From Acidobacteriota bacterium (lineage in GTDB: Bacteria > Acidobacteriota > Blastocatellia > Pyrinomonadales > Pyrinomonadaceae), in contig JAFAZX010000066.1 of NCBI GenBank assembly GCA_019239425.1, positions 1 to 58,892 of the forward strand: 58,892 nucleotides of DNA, given 5' to 3'. This document shows positions 1 to 8,524 of this stretch, one piece after another. The notes beneath the pieces are model-generated. The model did no database searches and had not been told where the DNA came from. It worked only from the letters and a program-made list of their open reading frames with translations. Each line of letters begins with the position of its first letter. Within the stretch, counting starts at the first letter, position 1. The position numbers and the translations under genes were made by a program.

Positions 1-207
1 ATGCGCGGCAAGAACCAGGTCGTCAAGGCGCAGGCGCCGATGTCGGAGATGCTCGACTACCAGTCGAAGCTCAACTCCATCACCGCCGCCCGCGGCTCCT
101 TCCACATGGAGTTCTCCCACTACGACCCCGTCCCCGGCAACATCGCCAACAAGATCGTCGAACAGGCCCGCGCCGAGGGCCGCATCCGCGCCGAAGAGGA
201 GGAGTAA
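1..207 (+). CDS. Elongation factor G-like protein, C-terminal fragment
   Basis: This is the last 68 codons of a translational GTPase whose start lies left of the window. The residues MRGKNQVVKAQAPMSEMLDY followed by a segment ending SFHMEFSHYDPVP match the end of EF-G domain V, where the fold packs against the ribosome during translocation. The first ATG is an internal methionine of the domain, not a start. The tail is acidic (EEEE). The Uma2 gene follows after 15 bp. The family is clear, but whether this is the main EF-G or a second EF-G2-type copy cannot be told from the fragment. Confidence 0.85.
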   Translation: MRGKNQVVKAQAPMSEMLDYQSKLNSITAARGSFHMEFSHYDPVPGNIANKIVEQARAEGRIRAEEEE

Positions 208-222
208 GGAGGGTAGAGGAGT

Positions 223-783
223 ATGTCAGCGGCACTCGACAGGTACTCTTTCACCGCCGAAGAGTTCGAGCGCATGGGCGAGGCGGGCATCCTCCGACAG
301 GATGCCCGCCTGGAACTCATCGAAGGGGAAATCTACGAGATGTCGCCTATCGGCAACGCTCACGCTGCATGTGTGAAGCATCTGAACAGACTTCTTCAAC
401 GCCTGTTCGATGGTGTTCACACTATAGGCGTGCAGGACCCGGTTCGGCTCAGCGATTTTTCCGAGCCACAGCCGGACATATCACTGCTCCGCTGGCGCGA
501 CGACGACTATCGCGAAGGACATCCAGCACCCACAGACATCCTGCTCTTGATCGAAGTCGCGGACACCACTGTCGTCAAGGATAAGGCGGTCAAGATACCA
601 CTCTACGCGCGCTCCGGGGTGCCGGAGGCGTGGGTTGTGAACATAGACGATGAGGTGGTGGAGGTTTACTCTGCCCCGACGCAGGGTTCGTACCGGCGCG
701 TCGAAGTTTTCGGGCGGGGTGAGGAGGCGCGGTCGCACACGCTGGAAGGTCTCACCGTTAATGTGAGTGAGTTGCTCGGGTAG
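223..783 (+). CDS. Uma2 family endonuclease-like protein (DUF820)
   Basis: 186 aa, the usual length of the family. It has the PD-(D/E)xK-type layout: an N-terminal FTAEEFERM segment, ELIEGEIYEM near residues 31-40, Asp85 in QPDIS, Glu111 in LIEV and Lys121 in DKAVK, followed by the typical YARSGVPEAWVV strand. Uma2 proteins are abundant in cyanobacteria and acidobacteria; most have no proven role and are thought to be nucleases or remnants of mobile elements. A purine-rich ribosome site (GGAGGGTAGAGGAG) precedes the ATG. It may be co-transcribed with the upstream elongation factor. Confidence 0.88.
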   Translation: MSAALDRYSFTAEEFERMGEAGILRQDARLELIEGEIYEMSPIGNAHAACVKHLNRLLQRLFDGVHTIGVQDPVRLSDFSEPQPDISLLRWRDDDYREGHPAPTDILLLIEVADTTVVKDKAVKIPLYARSGVPEAWVVNIDDEVVEVYSAPTQGSYRRVEVFGRGEEARSHTLEGLTVNVSELLG

Positions 784-870
784 TGCGAAGAATCGTTGAC
801 TTCCGTTGGGGGAAGGGTTATAGGAACGGGCCTGCCCCGAGTTCCTCGCCCCAACTCGAACGGAAGGAGC

Positions 871-1122
871 ATGACGATGAGAAGATTCGTGAGTTCCCTG
901 TCAGCCGCGCTGCTCTTCGTGGCGATGGCGCTCGTGCTGTTCCAGCCCTACCCGGCCCGCACCGCGCGGGCCGCCGACATCAACGAGAGGTGCAGCGCTT
1001 GCCTCCAGAGGACGGAGGCGCATTACGAGAGGTGCCAGGCGCAGTTCGGCTTCGACACCCGCTGCGACGAGCAGTTCAACCGTGACATCGTGAACTGCTA
1101 CCGGCAGTTCTGCGAGCAGTAG
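871..1122 (+). CDS. Small secreted six-cysteine protein
   Basis: 83 aa. The start is the ATG 1 bp after a GGAAGGAG ribosome site; the longer in-frame reading lacks one. Residues 1-30 form a signal peptide (hydrophobic LLFVAMALVLF, then ARAAD). The mature part is about 50 aa with six cysteines in ERCSAC, YERC, TRC, NC and FC, so it probably folds with three disulfides outside the cytoplasm. I do not recognise a family. A strong hairpin follows the stop. Confidence 0.7.
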   Translation: MTMRRFVSSLSAALLFVAMALVLFQPYPARTARAADINERCSACLQRTEAHYERCQAQFGFDTRCDEQFNRDIVNCYRQFCEQ

Positions 1123-1142
1123 TGCGCCGACGCCTTACCCTT

Positions 1143-1190
1143 CGCGTGGGCGCGGCCGCCTCCCTGTAAACAGTCGGCCGCGCCCGCGCG
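1143..1190. terminator. GC-rich hairpin after the six-cysteine protein
   Basis: Arms at about 1143-1157 and 1176-1190 pair (CGCGTGGGCGCGGCC with GGCCGCGCCCGCGCG, one or two wobbles) around a loop of about 18 nt. It begins 20 bp after the stop of the small secreted protein. There is only a weak pyrimidine run afterwards, so termination is plausible, not certain. Confidence 0.5.
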
Positions 1191-1241
1191 TCTATCCCTC
1201 CGAAATCTGTTTGCACACCCTCCCGCGAGGAGACTTTCTTC

Positions 1242-2366
1242 ATGAACCCGCTAACGTCTTCGTACGCGCGTGCGCGCGCGGCCTCCGTCCTCTGCCTGCT
1301 CGTACTCTCCTTCGCACCGCGCGCCGCGGCACAGCAGGCGGCGCGACAGGCGACGCTCCCGCCCGAGAAGGTCAGACAGATCGAGGCGCTCGTCGCCGCC
1401 GAGATGTCGAAGCAGAAGATCCCGGGGCTGACGGTGGCGGTCGCCTCCGACAGGCGCGTGCGCTGGTCTGCGGGGTTCGGCCTGCAGGACATCGAGAACT
1501 ACGTCGCGGCCAGGGCGTCGACCGTCTACCGCCTCGGCTCCGTCTCGAAGCCGATCACGGCCGTCGCCGTCATGCAGCTCTTCGAGCGCGGCCGCATCGA
1601 CCTCGACGCGCCCGTCCAGAAGTACTGCCCGGCCTTCCCCGAAAAGCAGTGGCCCGTCACGACGCGCCAACTGCTCGGACACCTCTCCGGCATCCGCCAC
1701 TACAAGTCGGACGAGGAGTTCAACAGCACGCGCTTCTACGCCTCCGTGACCGAAGGTCTCAGCATGTTCAAGGACGACCCGCTGCTCTTCGAGCCGGGCA
1801 CGAAGTACGGCTACTCGACGCACGGCTACTCCGTCCTGGGCTGCGTCGTCGAGGGCGCGTCGGGGCAGAAGTTCGCCGACTACGTCTCCGAGAACGTCTT
1901 CAAACCCGCCTCGATGGAGCACGCGCGCGTCGACAGCGTCGCCGACATCATCCCCAACCGCGCGCAAGGGTACCGCATCACGGACAAGGGCGTTTTGACG
2001 AACTCGCCGCTCGCCGACAACAGCTACAAGGTGCCGGGCGGCGGCTTCGTCTCGACGGCGGAAGACCTCGCGCGCTTCGCCGTCGCGCTCCAGACGGACA
2101 GGCTCCTCAAGCGCGAGACGCTCGAGCTGATGTTCACGCCGCAGAAGCTGAAGGACGGCAAGGCGACCAACTACGGCCTCGGCTGGAATGTCGCCAAACG
2201 CCCCACCAGCGAGCGCGCCATCGGCCACTCCGGCGCTCAGCAGCGCGTCAGCACCTTCCTCCACATGCAGCCCGACCAGGGCCTCGCCGTCGTCATCATG
2301 TCGAACCTCGAGGGCGCGCGCCTCGGCGACCTCGCGCAGAAGATCGGCGATGTCGTCCTCAGGTAG
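1242..2366 (+). CDS. Secreted serine hydrolase, beta-lactamase class C/PBP-like
   Basis: 374 aa. N-terminal signal peptide (VLCLLVLSFAPRAAAQQ). The catalytic SxxK motif is Ser100-Val-Ser-Lys103 inside YRLGSVSKPITA, the second motif is Tyr191-Ser-Thr in YGYSTHGYSVLG, and HSG near the C-terminus stands for the KTG/HxG box. This is the Pfam Beta-lactamase (PF00144) fold: esterases, D-aminopeptidases and low-molecular-weight penicillin-binding relatives acting in the periplasm. In the usual YxN motif the Asn is Thr here, which is tolerated in many esterases. The substrate cannot be deduced. The GAGGAG before the ATG supports the start. Confidence 0.9.
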   Translation: MNPLTSSYARARAASVLCLLVLSFAPRAAAQQAARQATLPPEKVRQIEALVAAEMSKQKIPGLTVAVASDRRVRWSAGFGLQDIENYVAARASTVYRLGSVSKPITAVAVMQLFERGRIDLDAPVQKYCPAFPEKQWPVTTRQLLGHLSGIRHYKSDEEFNSTRFYASVTEGLSMFKDDPLLFEPGTKYGYSTHGYSVLGCVVEGASGQKFADYVSENVFKPASMEHARVDSVADIIPNRAQGYRITDKGVLTNSPLADNSYKVPGGGFVSTAEDLARFAVALQTDRLLKRETLELMFTPQKLKDGKATNYGLGWNVAKRPTSERAIGHSGAQQRVSTFLHMQPDQGLAVVIMSNLEGARLGDLAQKIGDVVLR

Positions 2367-2482
2367 AAGACCGCGTCCGAACCGCCGCGGTCGAGGTTCG
2401 GCCCGCCGACTCCCGCGCCGACGCCGCCGGAGTCCGTGTTCGAGCGCGGTTTCAAGCGGGCGACACCCCCGACATTTTCCTG

Positions 2483-2511
2483 TTGACACTCACCCGACAT
2501 AGGAATATGTT
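2483..2511 (+). promoter_or_regulatory. Sigma70-type promoter for the 2594 gene
   Basis: A perfect TTGACA (2483-2488) and TATGTT (2506-2511) are separated by exactly 17 bp. It lies about 80 bp upstream of the next start codon, in the 227-bp gap after the serine hydrolase. Nothing else is recognised in that gap. Confidence 0.65.
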
Positions 2512-2593
2512 CCACGCATCCTGGGGGCAGTCTTCCTGCCGACAAGAGCGTTTCCCTTGCCGGCCTCACGCGACCTGAAGATTCACCGACCGA

Positions 2594-3217
2594 ATGAGGG
2601 CGACGGCCTCAATGCTCAAAAGCCTGCTGTCGGCATTGCTAACGACAACCCTGTTGCTCGTGCTCGCTCAGAGTGAGTCCGGGCAAGACGACCACCGTTA
2701 CCTTGACCCCGAGCCGTCGGCGGGCCGGGGGGGCGAACACCGGCCCCCCGAGACGCAGCCGCCGGGAGGCGGGGTCAAGGTAAAGGAGGGCGTGCCGGTC
2801 GTGTTGGCGTATTACGCGAGAGGCGACTGGAATCACAAGTATAGCCTTCGAACCTGCCGAGCGATTGTAGATCAGATCGACAACTACGAGAGGAAAGAGA
2901 ACAAGATCATCAGCATAGCGGTCAAAGGCTTCGCCGACGGGTGGGAGAACAGGGGCATCACGGTGAACATGAACAGGGTGAATTCGAGGTGCGCCGCGAC
3001 CATCCCGCCCAACGGGAAAATAAAAGACTTTGAGCTGGCGTCGCTCAGGGCCTGCCAGATGCAGGAGATGCTTCGGGACATACTGAGGGGCAAGTCTTAC
3101 TTCGTGTCGGTCGCCTTAAGTATGCCCACCCCACATGACGAACCGACCGGCGAAGGGGATATGACCGGCGGCCTTCGCAAGGTGGAGATTCTAATCACTT
3201 ACCTCGAAAGAAAGTGA
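2594..3217 (+). CDS. Secreted protein with OmpA-like C-terminal half
   Basis: 207 aa. A hydrophobic leader (LLSALLTTTLLLVLAQS) suggests export; an internal ATG at 2612 is an alternative start. Residues 45-65 are Pro/Gly/Glu-rich and probably flexible. The C-terminal part has the order of an OmpA/MotB domain: ISIAVKGFADGWENRG (beta strand and loop), then LRACQMQEMLRDILRG (helix) and a closing strand KVEILITYL. The similarity is to the layout only and is an inference. It stops 10 bp before the next gene, so the two probably form an operon driven by the promoter at 2483. Confidence 0.75.
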   Translation: MRATASMLKSLLSALLTTTLLLVLAQSESGQDDHRYLDPEPSAGRGGEHRPPETQPPGGGVKVKEGVPVVLAYYARGDWNHKYSLRTCRAIVDQIDNYERKENKIISIAVKGFADGWENRGITVNMNRVNSRCAATIPPNGKIKDFELASLRACQMQEMLRDILRGKSYFVSVALSMPTPHDEPTGEGDMTGGLRKVEILITYLERK

Positions 3218-3227
3218 GAGAAAAGCC

Positions 3228-3770
3228 ATGGCCGAAGACAGAAGGTTCTCGTGGAAAAAGGAGTTCGTCGTCCCCGCCCTGCTGCTGCTGTTCGGCGGCC
3301 TCGTCGGCGTCGGCGTCGGCTACTTCTGGGAGTTCTTCAAGTTCAAGCGCGAGACGTTGTTCGAAACGAGAATCCAGTTGATTAAAGACGCCAGGAACCA
3401 GCTCGCGGACGTTTACGTGGAGCTCGATAGGCTCAGGAGGCAGATACGCGCCGACCAGGAGCAGGTCTACGCTGCCGAAGGCGCACGCACCTGCAACCCG
3501 GACGACCTGAAAAACCAAAGGGAGGAATTAAAAACCCTGAACCTGCGGGTGATAGACCTCGACCAGTTCAGCAAGAAGCTTTTAAAGAACACGGGGGCCG
3601 AGGACAACGTCTCCAACTTCAACAAACAGATGGAAGGGTATCTTGACTGCCTGAAAAAAACGACCTGCACGAAATGCACCGACGACTACCCCGACCTGAT
3701 GAAGCCGCTCAAAAACCTCATCGACCTCCACACCACTGAAATAAGTAACGAAATTGAAATCAACAAGTAG
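3228..3770 (+). CDS. Single-pass membrane protein with coiled coil
   Basis: 180 aa. One membrane helix at about residues 13-32 (FVVPALLLLFGGLVGVGVGYF), then a long charged helical region with heptad character (RDARNQLADVYVELDRLRRQ and later segments) and four cysteines, two in a CTKC pair. No family recognised. It follows the OmpA-like gene by 10 bp and ends 41 bp before the convergent kinase gene. It may be a membrane partner of the upstream exported protein. Confidence 0.75.
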   Translation: MAEDRRFSWKKEFVVPALLLLFGGLVGVGVGYFWEFFKFKRETLFETRIQLIKDARNQLADVYVELDRLRRQIRADQEQVYAAEGARTCNPDDLKNQREELKTLNLRVIDLDQFSKKLLKNTGAEDNVSNFNKQMEGYLDCLKKTTCTKCTDDYPDLMKPLKNLIDLHTTEISNEIEINK

Positions 3771-3811
3771 CCTCCGGGCGGGGCGCTCCGCCGCGGGCGA
3801 CGCCGCCCCTC

Positions 3812-6532
3812 TCAGTCGCCGAGGAGCGAGTGGCGGAGGAGGGGCTGGCCGGCGAGCGAGGTCTTGAGGCCGTAGAGGATGAGCGCGACGCCGACGGCCG
3901 CGCCGAAGGCGGCCAGGCCCGCGTACCACGCGTTGAAGTCGGTCGTTAAGGGGTAGGTGCTGAAGAAGAGCAGGAAGAACTCCGTGAAGACGAGCGCGAG
4001 CATGCCGAAGCGGAGCAGGACGAAGAGCGTGGCGGCCGCGGCCACGCCGCCGAACGCGACGTCGAGCGCGACGTTGCCGCTCCCGAAGAAGAAGCCCGAG
4101 ACGAGCACCCAGAGCAGCGCGACGCCGACCCACTCGCGGCGCGTGATGATGGTCAGGAGCAGCAGCAGGAACATCAGCACCGACGCGAACAGCAGCGAGT
4201 TGAGCGCCTGCGCCGCCGTGCTGCCGAAGGTGTACTGCATCCCGAGCAGGCCCCGCATGAAGATGGCGTCCGGCCGCGGCGGCGGCGCCCCCAGCCACGG
4301 CGCGGCGATGGCCCGCCCGAAGGTCAGGAGAATAATCGCGCACCCCGCCAAAGCCCCCACCAGCAGGTCGCGCCCCACCAGGGGGTCGCGCCACCCGCCC
4401 GCGAGCAGGCGACTCCAACTGACGATGCGGCCCGGCCAGCGCCTGCGCACGTAAGGCTCCAAAGCGATGTAGATGAGCCACATGATGCCGCTGACGAGCA
4501 GGCACCCCGAGAGGTTGAGCAGGAAGTTCTCGAACTCGTCCATCAGCGAAGGGACGTGGTGCGCCGTCAGGAGCCATTCGAGCAGCATCCCCGCGAAGAC
4601 GAAGGCGGCGAGCCGCCCCGCGCCGCGCCGGTCGCCGCGCCCGAGCCGCAGGTTGTGGCGCGCGAGCAGCGCCGCCCCGAGCATCACCGAGCAGAAGATG
4701 ACGGTCGTCACCGCCAGGAAGACCCGCGAGGCCGCCGGGATCACAACCTCCTCCTGCCGCCTCGCCTGGTTCCAGGGGTTGACGAGCTGGAAGTAGACGG
4801 GCCTGCCGCGGAAGGCCGCCGCCTCGACGCGCAGCACCGCGTCGGGCTGGCCCGGGTAAGTCCCCTCCCACGCCGCGCGCTCGTCGAAAGCGTGCGGCGG
4901 CACCCACACCGGTTCGACCTTCTTGAAAGTCGCCGGGTCGAGCCCCGCCTCCGCGAAGAGGCGCGGCCAGTCGAAGGGCGCGGGCTTAGGCTCCTGCGGC
5001 TGGACAGTCTGGGGCGGCACGCCGTCGAAGGCGAGCAGGCGGCCGCGCGTGTCGAGCGTGACCTGCGCCATCCCCGAGACCGTCCGCGGCGGGTCTAACT
5101 GCGTCACGCCTTCGGGGCTGAGCGCCGTCAGGTAGCGCGGGCTCTGCCTGTACCAGAAGATGATGCCGGCCGGGTGGCCCGTCCGCAGCCGCTCCCAGCG
5201 CGCGGCCGAAGGATCGTTCTGCTGGACGTGGTTCATGTACTCGGCGTTGGCGTAGAAGCCCGAGGCGCTGTCGGTCGCCGACTCGTAGCCGAACCCGCGC
5301 GCGACCTCGGAGGCGCGGTCGCGCAGGGCTTCGACCGACTTCTCGAAGGGCACGCGCCTGTGCAGGTAGATGCGGCCCGAGAGCGCGAAGCAGAGCGCGA
5401 AGAGCAGGAGCGCTCCGCCCGCGAGCGCGAGCGCGACCGCCGGGCGAAGGCTCCCCTGCTTCGGCGCGGCGGCGACCATCTCGGGGCTCGGCGTCTCGCC
5501 CGCGGCGAGCGCGGCGGCCAGAGGGTCTCCGCCCGGCAGGGCGTTGGCGACCGCGAGCGCGGTGGCCGGCCGCTGCTGCGGGTCGGGCGCGAGGCAGCGC
5601 TCGACGACGCGCTCGACCAGAGGGTCTATGTCGCGCACGATGGCCGAGGCGCGCTCCGGCATCGACTCCGTCTTGCGCAGCCGCAGTAGCTCCGAGAGCG
5701 TCGGCGCCGTGAAGGCCTTGCGGCCCGTGTAGAGTTCGTAGAGGACGAGGCCGAGTGAGTAGATGTCGCTGCGCTCGTTCAGCTCGCGCCCCGCCAACTG
5801 CTCGGGCGACATGTACTCGGGCGTGCCTTCGAGCGCCGCGCCCTGGCCGAACTCTTCGAGCAGATCCGCGAGCCCGAAGTCCGTGACGCGCACGTCGCCC
5901 TTCTCGTCGATCATGACGTTCGAGGGCTTGAGGTCGCGATGGAGCACGCCCGCTTCGTGCGCGGCGGCGAGGCCCGCGCAGAGCTGCCTTGCGATCTCGG
6001 TCGCCTTGTCGGCCGGGAGCCGGCCGAAGCGCTTGAGCACGGAAGAGAGTTCTTCGCCGCGCACGAACTCCATCGAGAGGAACTGCTGCCCCTCCGCCTC
6101 GCCGATGTCGTAGACGCGGCAGACGTTGCGGTGCGAAATCTGGCGCGCGACCCGCACCTCACGCAGGAAGCGCGTGAGCGCGGCGGTGTCGGCCGAGAGG
6201 GCCTCGGGCAGAAACTTCAGAGCCACGGGCTGGCCGAGCGTCAGGTCTTCGGCGCGGTAGACCTCGCCCATGCCGCCGCGGCCCAGGAGGCCGACGATGC
6301 GGTAGCGGCTGTTAAGAATCGTCCCGGAGATGAAGCGCGAGTGGTCGAGCGCGTCGGAGGTCGTGTGGACTGAGTTGGCGCGCGTGTGGGTCGGCGTCCT
6401 GCGGCCCGAGCGCGGCTTCGAGTCCACGGGCAGGATGCGCGTCTCGGCGTAGGAGTCGTCGAGCGACGCCCCGCAGGAGGGGCACGACTGGCCTTCGGCG
6501 ACGATCTCGGACGTGCAGGCCGGGCACTTCAT
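3812..6532 (-). CDS. Ser/Thr protein kinase with zinc ribbon and membrane C-terminus
   Basis: 906 aa. Residues 1-21 form a zinc ribbon (CPAC and CPSC). A Hanks-type kinase domain follows at about 75-335: glycine loop GRGGMGEVY, catalytic Lys in VALKFLPE, HRDLKPSN and DFGLA, and the APE-equivalent EYMSPEQ. All key residues are present, so it should be active. A helix at about 365-390 is followed by an extracytoplasmic segment and then a block of several membrane helices to the end. This architecture is frequent in Acidobacteriota, where such kinases are numerous and mostly unstudied. It is a single gene preceded by a terminator hairpin. Confidence 0.93.
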   Translation of the reverse strand: MKCPACTSEIVAEGQSCPSCGASLDDSYAETRILPVDSKPRSGRRTPTHTRANSVHTTSDALDHSRFISGTILNSRYRIVGLLGRGGMGEVYRAEDLTLGQPVALKFLPEALSADTAALTRFLREVRVARQISHRNVCRVYDIGEAEGQQFLSMEFVRGEELSSVLKRFGRLPADKATEIARQLCAGLAAAHEAGVLHRDLKPSNVMIDEKGDVRVTDFGLADLLEEFGQGAALEGTPEYMSPEQLAGRELNERSDIYSLGLVLYELYTGRKAFTAPTLSELLRLRKTESMPERASAIVRDIDPLVERVVERCLAPDPQQRPATALAVANALPGGDPLAAALAAGETPSPEMVAAAPKQGSLRPAVALALAGGALLLFALCFALSGRIYLHRRVPFEKSVEALRDRASEVARGFGYESATDSASGFYANAEYMNHVQQNDPSAARWERLRTGHPAGIIFWYRQSPRYLTALSPEGVTQLDPPRTVSGMAQVTLDTRGRLLAFDGVPPQTVQPQEPKPAPFDWPRLFAEAGLDPATFKKVEPVWVPPHAFDERAAWEGTYPGQPDAVLRVEAAAFRGRPVYFQLVNPWNQARRQEEVVIPAASRVFLAVTTVIFCSVMLGAALLARHNLRLGRGDRRGAGRLAAFVFAGMLLEWLLTAHHVPSLMDEFENFLLNLSGCLLVSGIMWLIYIALEPYVRRRWPGRIVSWSRLLAGGWRDPLVGRDLLVGALAGCAIILLTFGRAIAAPWLGAPPPRPDAIFMRGLLGMQYTFGSTAAQALNSLLFASVLMFLLLLLTIITRREWVGVALLWVLVSGFFFGSGNVALDVAFGGVAAAATLFVLLRFGMLALVFTEFFLLFFSTYPLTTDFNAWYAGLAAFGAAVGVALILYGLKTSLAGQPLLRHSLLGD

Positions 6533-6604
6533 CAGGCTTTCGATGCTGTCGTTTGAAAAGTCCTACCCAGACCGACCCGTTGACGGGCACGCACCGACAT
6601 ACGC

Positions 6605-6641
6605 AAAGCCCCGGCGGAATGTTTTCCGGCCGGGGCCTTTT
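6605..6641. terminator. Bidirectional intrinsic terminator
   Basis: AAAGCCCCGGCGGAA and TTCCGGCCGGGGCCTTTT pair around a TGTT loop; the stem has A and T runs on both sides. It lies between the end of the RRM gene and the start of the kinase gene, both on the minus strand, and would isolate the two transcripts. Confidence 0.75.
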
Positions 6642-6659
6642 CGCGTTAAGTTTTGTGAA

Positions 6660-6740
6660 GCCGTGAGCCGTGAGCCGTAAACCGTGACGAGTGAAAAGGC
6701 AGAGCCTTCTTGTCACGGTTTACGGTTCACGGCTCACGGC
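6660..6740. repeat. Heptamer-built inverted repeat downstream of the RRM gene
   Basis: 29-nt arms (6660-6688 and 6712-6740) pair with one mismatch. Each arm is a row of 7-nt units of the form GCCGTGA. The 23-nt loop contains its own small stem, AAGGC/GCCTT. It ends 6 bp from the RRM stop codon. Confidence 0.8.
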
Positions 6741-6746
6741 ACTTAT

Positions 6747-7136
6747 TTACCAGCGCGGCTCGCGGTCGCGTCCGCCGCCACCGCCGCCGTAACCGCCGCC
6801 GCCCCCGCGGCCGCCGCCGCCGCCGTAACCGCCCCCGCGGCCGCCGCCGCCACCCCGGCCGCCGCCGCCGCCGAAGCCGCCGCGGTCTTCACGGGGCCTG
6901 GCCTCGTTGACGGTCAGGTTGCGCCCACCGTACTCCTTGCCGTTGAACTGCGCGATGGCGGCCTCGGCCTCCTCGCGCGTGGACATCTCGACGAAGCCGA
7001 AGCCGCGCGAGCGCCCCGTGTCGCGATCCTCGACGACCGAGGCCGACTCGACGTTGCCGGCCGCGGAGAAGAGTTCGCGCAGCTCGTCACCCGTAGTCCG
7101 GAATGAGAGGTTTCCGACGTAAAGTTTTATCGCCAT
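6747..7136 (-). CDS. Glycine-rich RNA-binding protein with RRM domain
   Basis: 129 aa. One RRM at residues 3-80 with RNP-2 at KLYVGNLSF (4-12) and RNP-1 at RGFGFVEM (44-51), carrying the aromatic residues that stack on RNA. Residues 82-129 are an RGG/Gly-Tyr-rich tail. This matches the cold-inducible Rbp proteins of cyanobacteria and other bacteria, which bind RNA and may help at low temperature. The long AT-containing leader upstream (7137-7458) could hold a regulatory 5' UTR, but nothing specific is recognised there. Confidence 0.93.
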   Translation of the reverse strand: MAIKLYVGNLSFRTTGDELRELFSAAGNVESASVVEDRDTGRSRGFGFVEMSTREEAEAAIAQFNGKEYGGRNLTVNEARPREDRGGFGGGGGRGGGGGRGGGYGGGGGRGGGGGYGGGGGGRDREPRW

Positions 7137-7320
7137 GTGCGTGTGTTCCTCTGGCGCCCGGCCGGGCGCCTGTCGGGAGAAGCTTCCAACGTGAAGTGGC
7201 TCCGTCGTAACGGTCGCGGCGAAGGTTTCGCGTCCGGGTGCTCTCGAAGAGCGGCTCCTGTTGTGATTAAAGTCAGCCTACTCTCGAACCATCCGAACGC
7301 CGCCGCCAAGATCGAGGCGC

Positions 7321-7353
<33 letters not shown>

Positions 7354-7458
7354 GTAACGAGCCAATGATGCCCCACACGCCGCCCGCGTGGCAAGAACTA
7401 ATTTTTACGGCGGCGCGGGCGGTGCTACACTGCTCACCTTCCCCGGATAGTTCGAAGG

Positions 7459-7806
7459 ATGCGAGACCTCGAAGAAATCTTCCGAGACCTGGGCCGGTCT
7501 GCCTTCCGCCGGAGGTTCCGTCTGGGCGCGAAGGAACGCGACTACCTGCGCGAGAAGGGCATGCCCCGGGTGCTCGAACACGCCGCCGACTTCGTCGAGA
7601 AAAGGCTCGCGCCCGCCGAGCCCTTGAACGACGGGCGCCAGACGCCGATGCGCGGCCACCCCGCCTTCATCGCGCAACACGCCACGGCCACCTGCTGCCG
7701 CGGCTGCCTCCTCAAATGGCACCGCATCCCCAAAGGCCGCCCCCTCAACGAACCGGAGAAGCGCTACGTCGTCTCCGTGCTTGAGCGCTGGCTGGAAGGA
7801 CAGTAG
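7459..7806 (+). CDS. DUF4186 family protein
   Basis: 115 aa, full family length. Recognised from FRLGAKERDYLREKG, the QTPMRGHPAFIAQHATATCC core and CRGCLLKWHRIPKGRPL. The paired cysteines and histidines (QHATATCCRGC and KWH) suggest a metal site; the function of the family is unknown. The last codons of the gene are part of an inverted repeat shared with the convergent GNAT gene. Confidence 0.88.
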   Translation: MRDLEEIFRDLGRSAFRRRFRLGAKERDYLREKGMPRVLEHAADFVEKRLAPAEPLNDGRQTPMRGHPAFIAQHATATCCRGCLLKWHRIPKGRPLNEPEKRYVVSVLERWLEGQ

Positions 7807-7924
7807 GCGGTAAGAAGGTGCTGGGTGCTGGGTGCTGGGTGCTGGGTGCCGGATAGGACAAGCTGCACTTACCCAACACCCAGCACCCAGCACCCTCTTC
7901 ACTGCCTACCGCCTACTGTCCTTG
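7796..7924. repeat. Heptamer inverted repeat spanning two convergent gene ends
   Basis: Left arm 7796-7849 and right arm 7871-7924. The outer part (AAGGACAGTAGGCGGTA) is an inverted repeat that includes the stop codons of both genes, and the inner part is a tandem of GCTGGGT units facing ACCCAGC units. It probably acts as a two-way terminator. Both proteins end in Gly-Gln as a consequence. Confidence 0.85.
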
Positions 7925-8512
7925 AATGACTCGGTAAGGCGACTCGTCGCGGCGCCAGTCTGCGCGGGTGATGGCGTAGTGGACGCAGGCGAAGTCGTAG
8001 TAGCGCGCGTCGCGGACGTACTTCATCCCGAGCCGCTTCAGGACGGCCTGCGAGCGTCGGTTGCCGTGCAGCGTGAGGCCCGCGATTGAGTCGAGCCCCA
8101 GCTCCTCGAAGCCGTAGCGCAGCGAAGCGCGCCCCGCTTCGAGCGCGAACCCCTTGCCCCACTCCGCGCGCGCCAGCATGTAGGCCAGCTCGACGCCCAC
8201 CGCCGGGTTCCCCGCAGAGATGCCGCAGTAGCCGACGAGCGCCCCCGTGTCGCGCCGCTCCAAGGCCCAGCGGCCGTGGCCGCGCCGCCGGAAGGCGTTG
8301 ATGATCCTTTCGAGGTTGTCCCACGTCTCCTCGCGCGAGAAGGGGCGGCCGTGGCCGATGTAGCGCATCACCACCGGGTCGCTCGTGATCGCGCAGAGGC
8401 CGTCGAGGTCTTCGGGCGTGAAGAGACGCAGCCGCAGCCGCGCGGTCTCGACCCCGGCCGCGACGAGCGGCGGGGGCGGCGGCGCTTCGGTGTAAGTGGT
8501 CGCTGTCACCAA
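7913..8512 (-). CDS. GNAT N-acetyltransferase, RimJ/RimL type
   Basis: 199 aa. The fold is read from TARLRLRLFTPEDLDGL at the start, the acetyl-CoA loop region LARAEWGKGFALEAGRASLRYGFEELGL, and the conserved end with NRRSQAVLKRLGMKY. Such enzymes acetylate protein N-termini or small amines. It lies 12 bp downstream of the GGDEF/EAL gene on the same strand and is probably translated from the same message. The substrate is unknown. Confidence 0.9.
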   Translation of the reverse strand: MVTATTYTEAPPPPPLVAAGVETARLRLRLFTPEDLDGLCAITSDPVVMRYIGHGRPFSREETWDNLERIINAFRRRGHGRWALERRDTGALVGYCGISAGNPAVGVELAYMLARAEWGKGFALEAGRASLRYGFEELGLDSIAGLTLHGNRRSQAVLKRLGMKYVRDARYYDFACVHYAITRADWRRDESPYRVIQGQ

Positions 8513-8524
8513 TGCCTCTGACCT

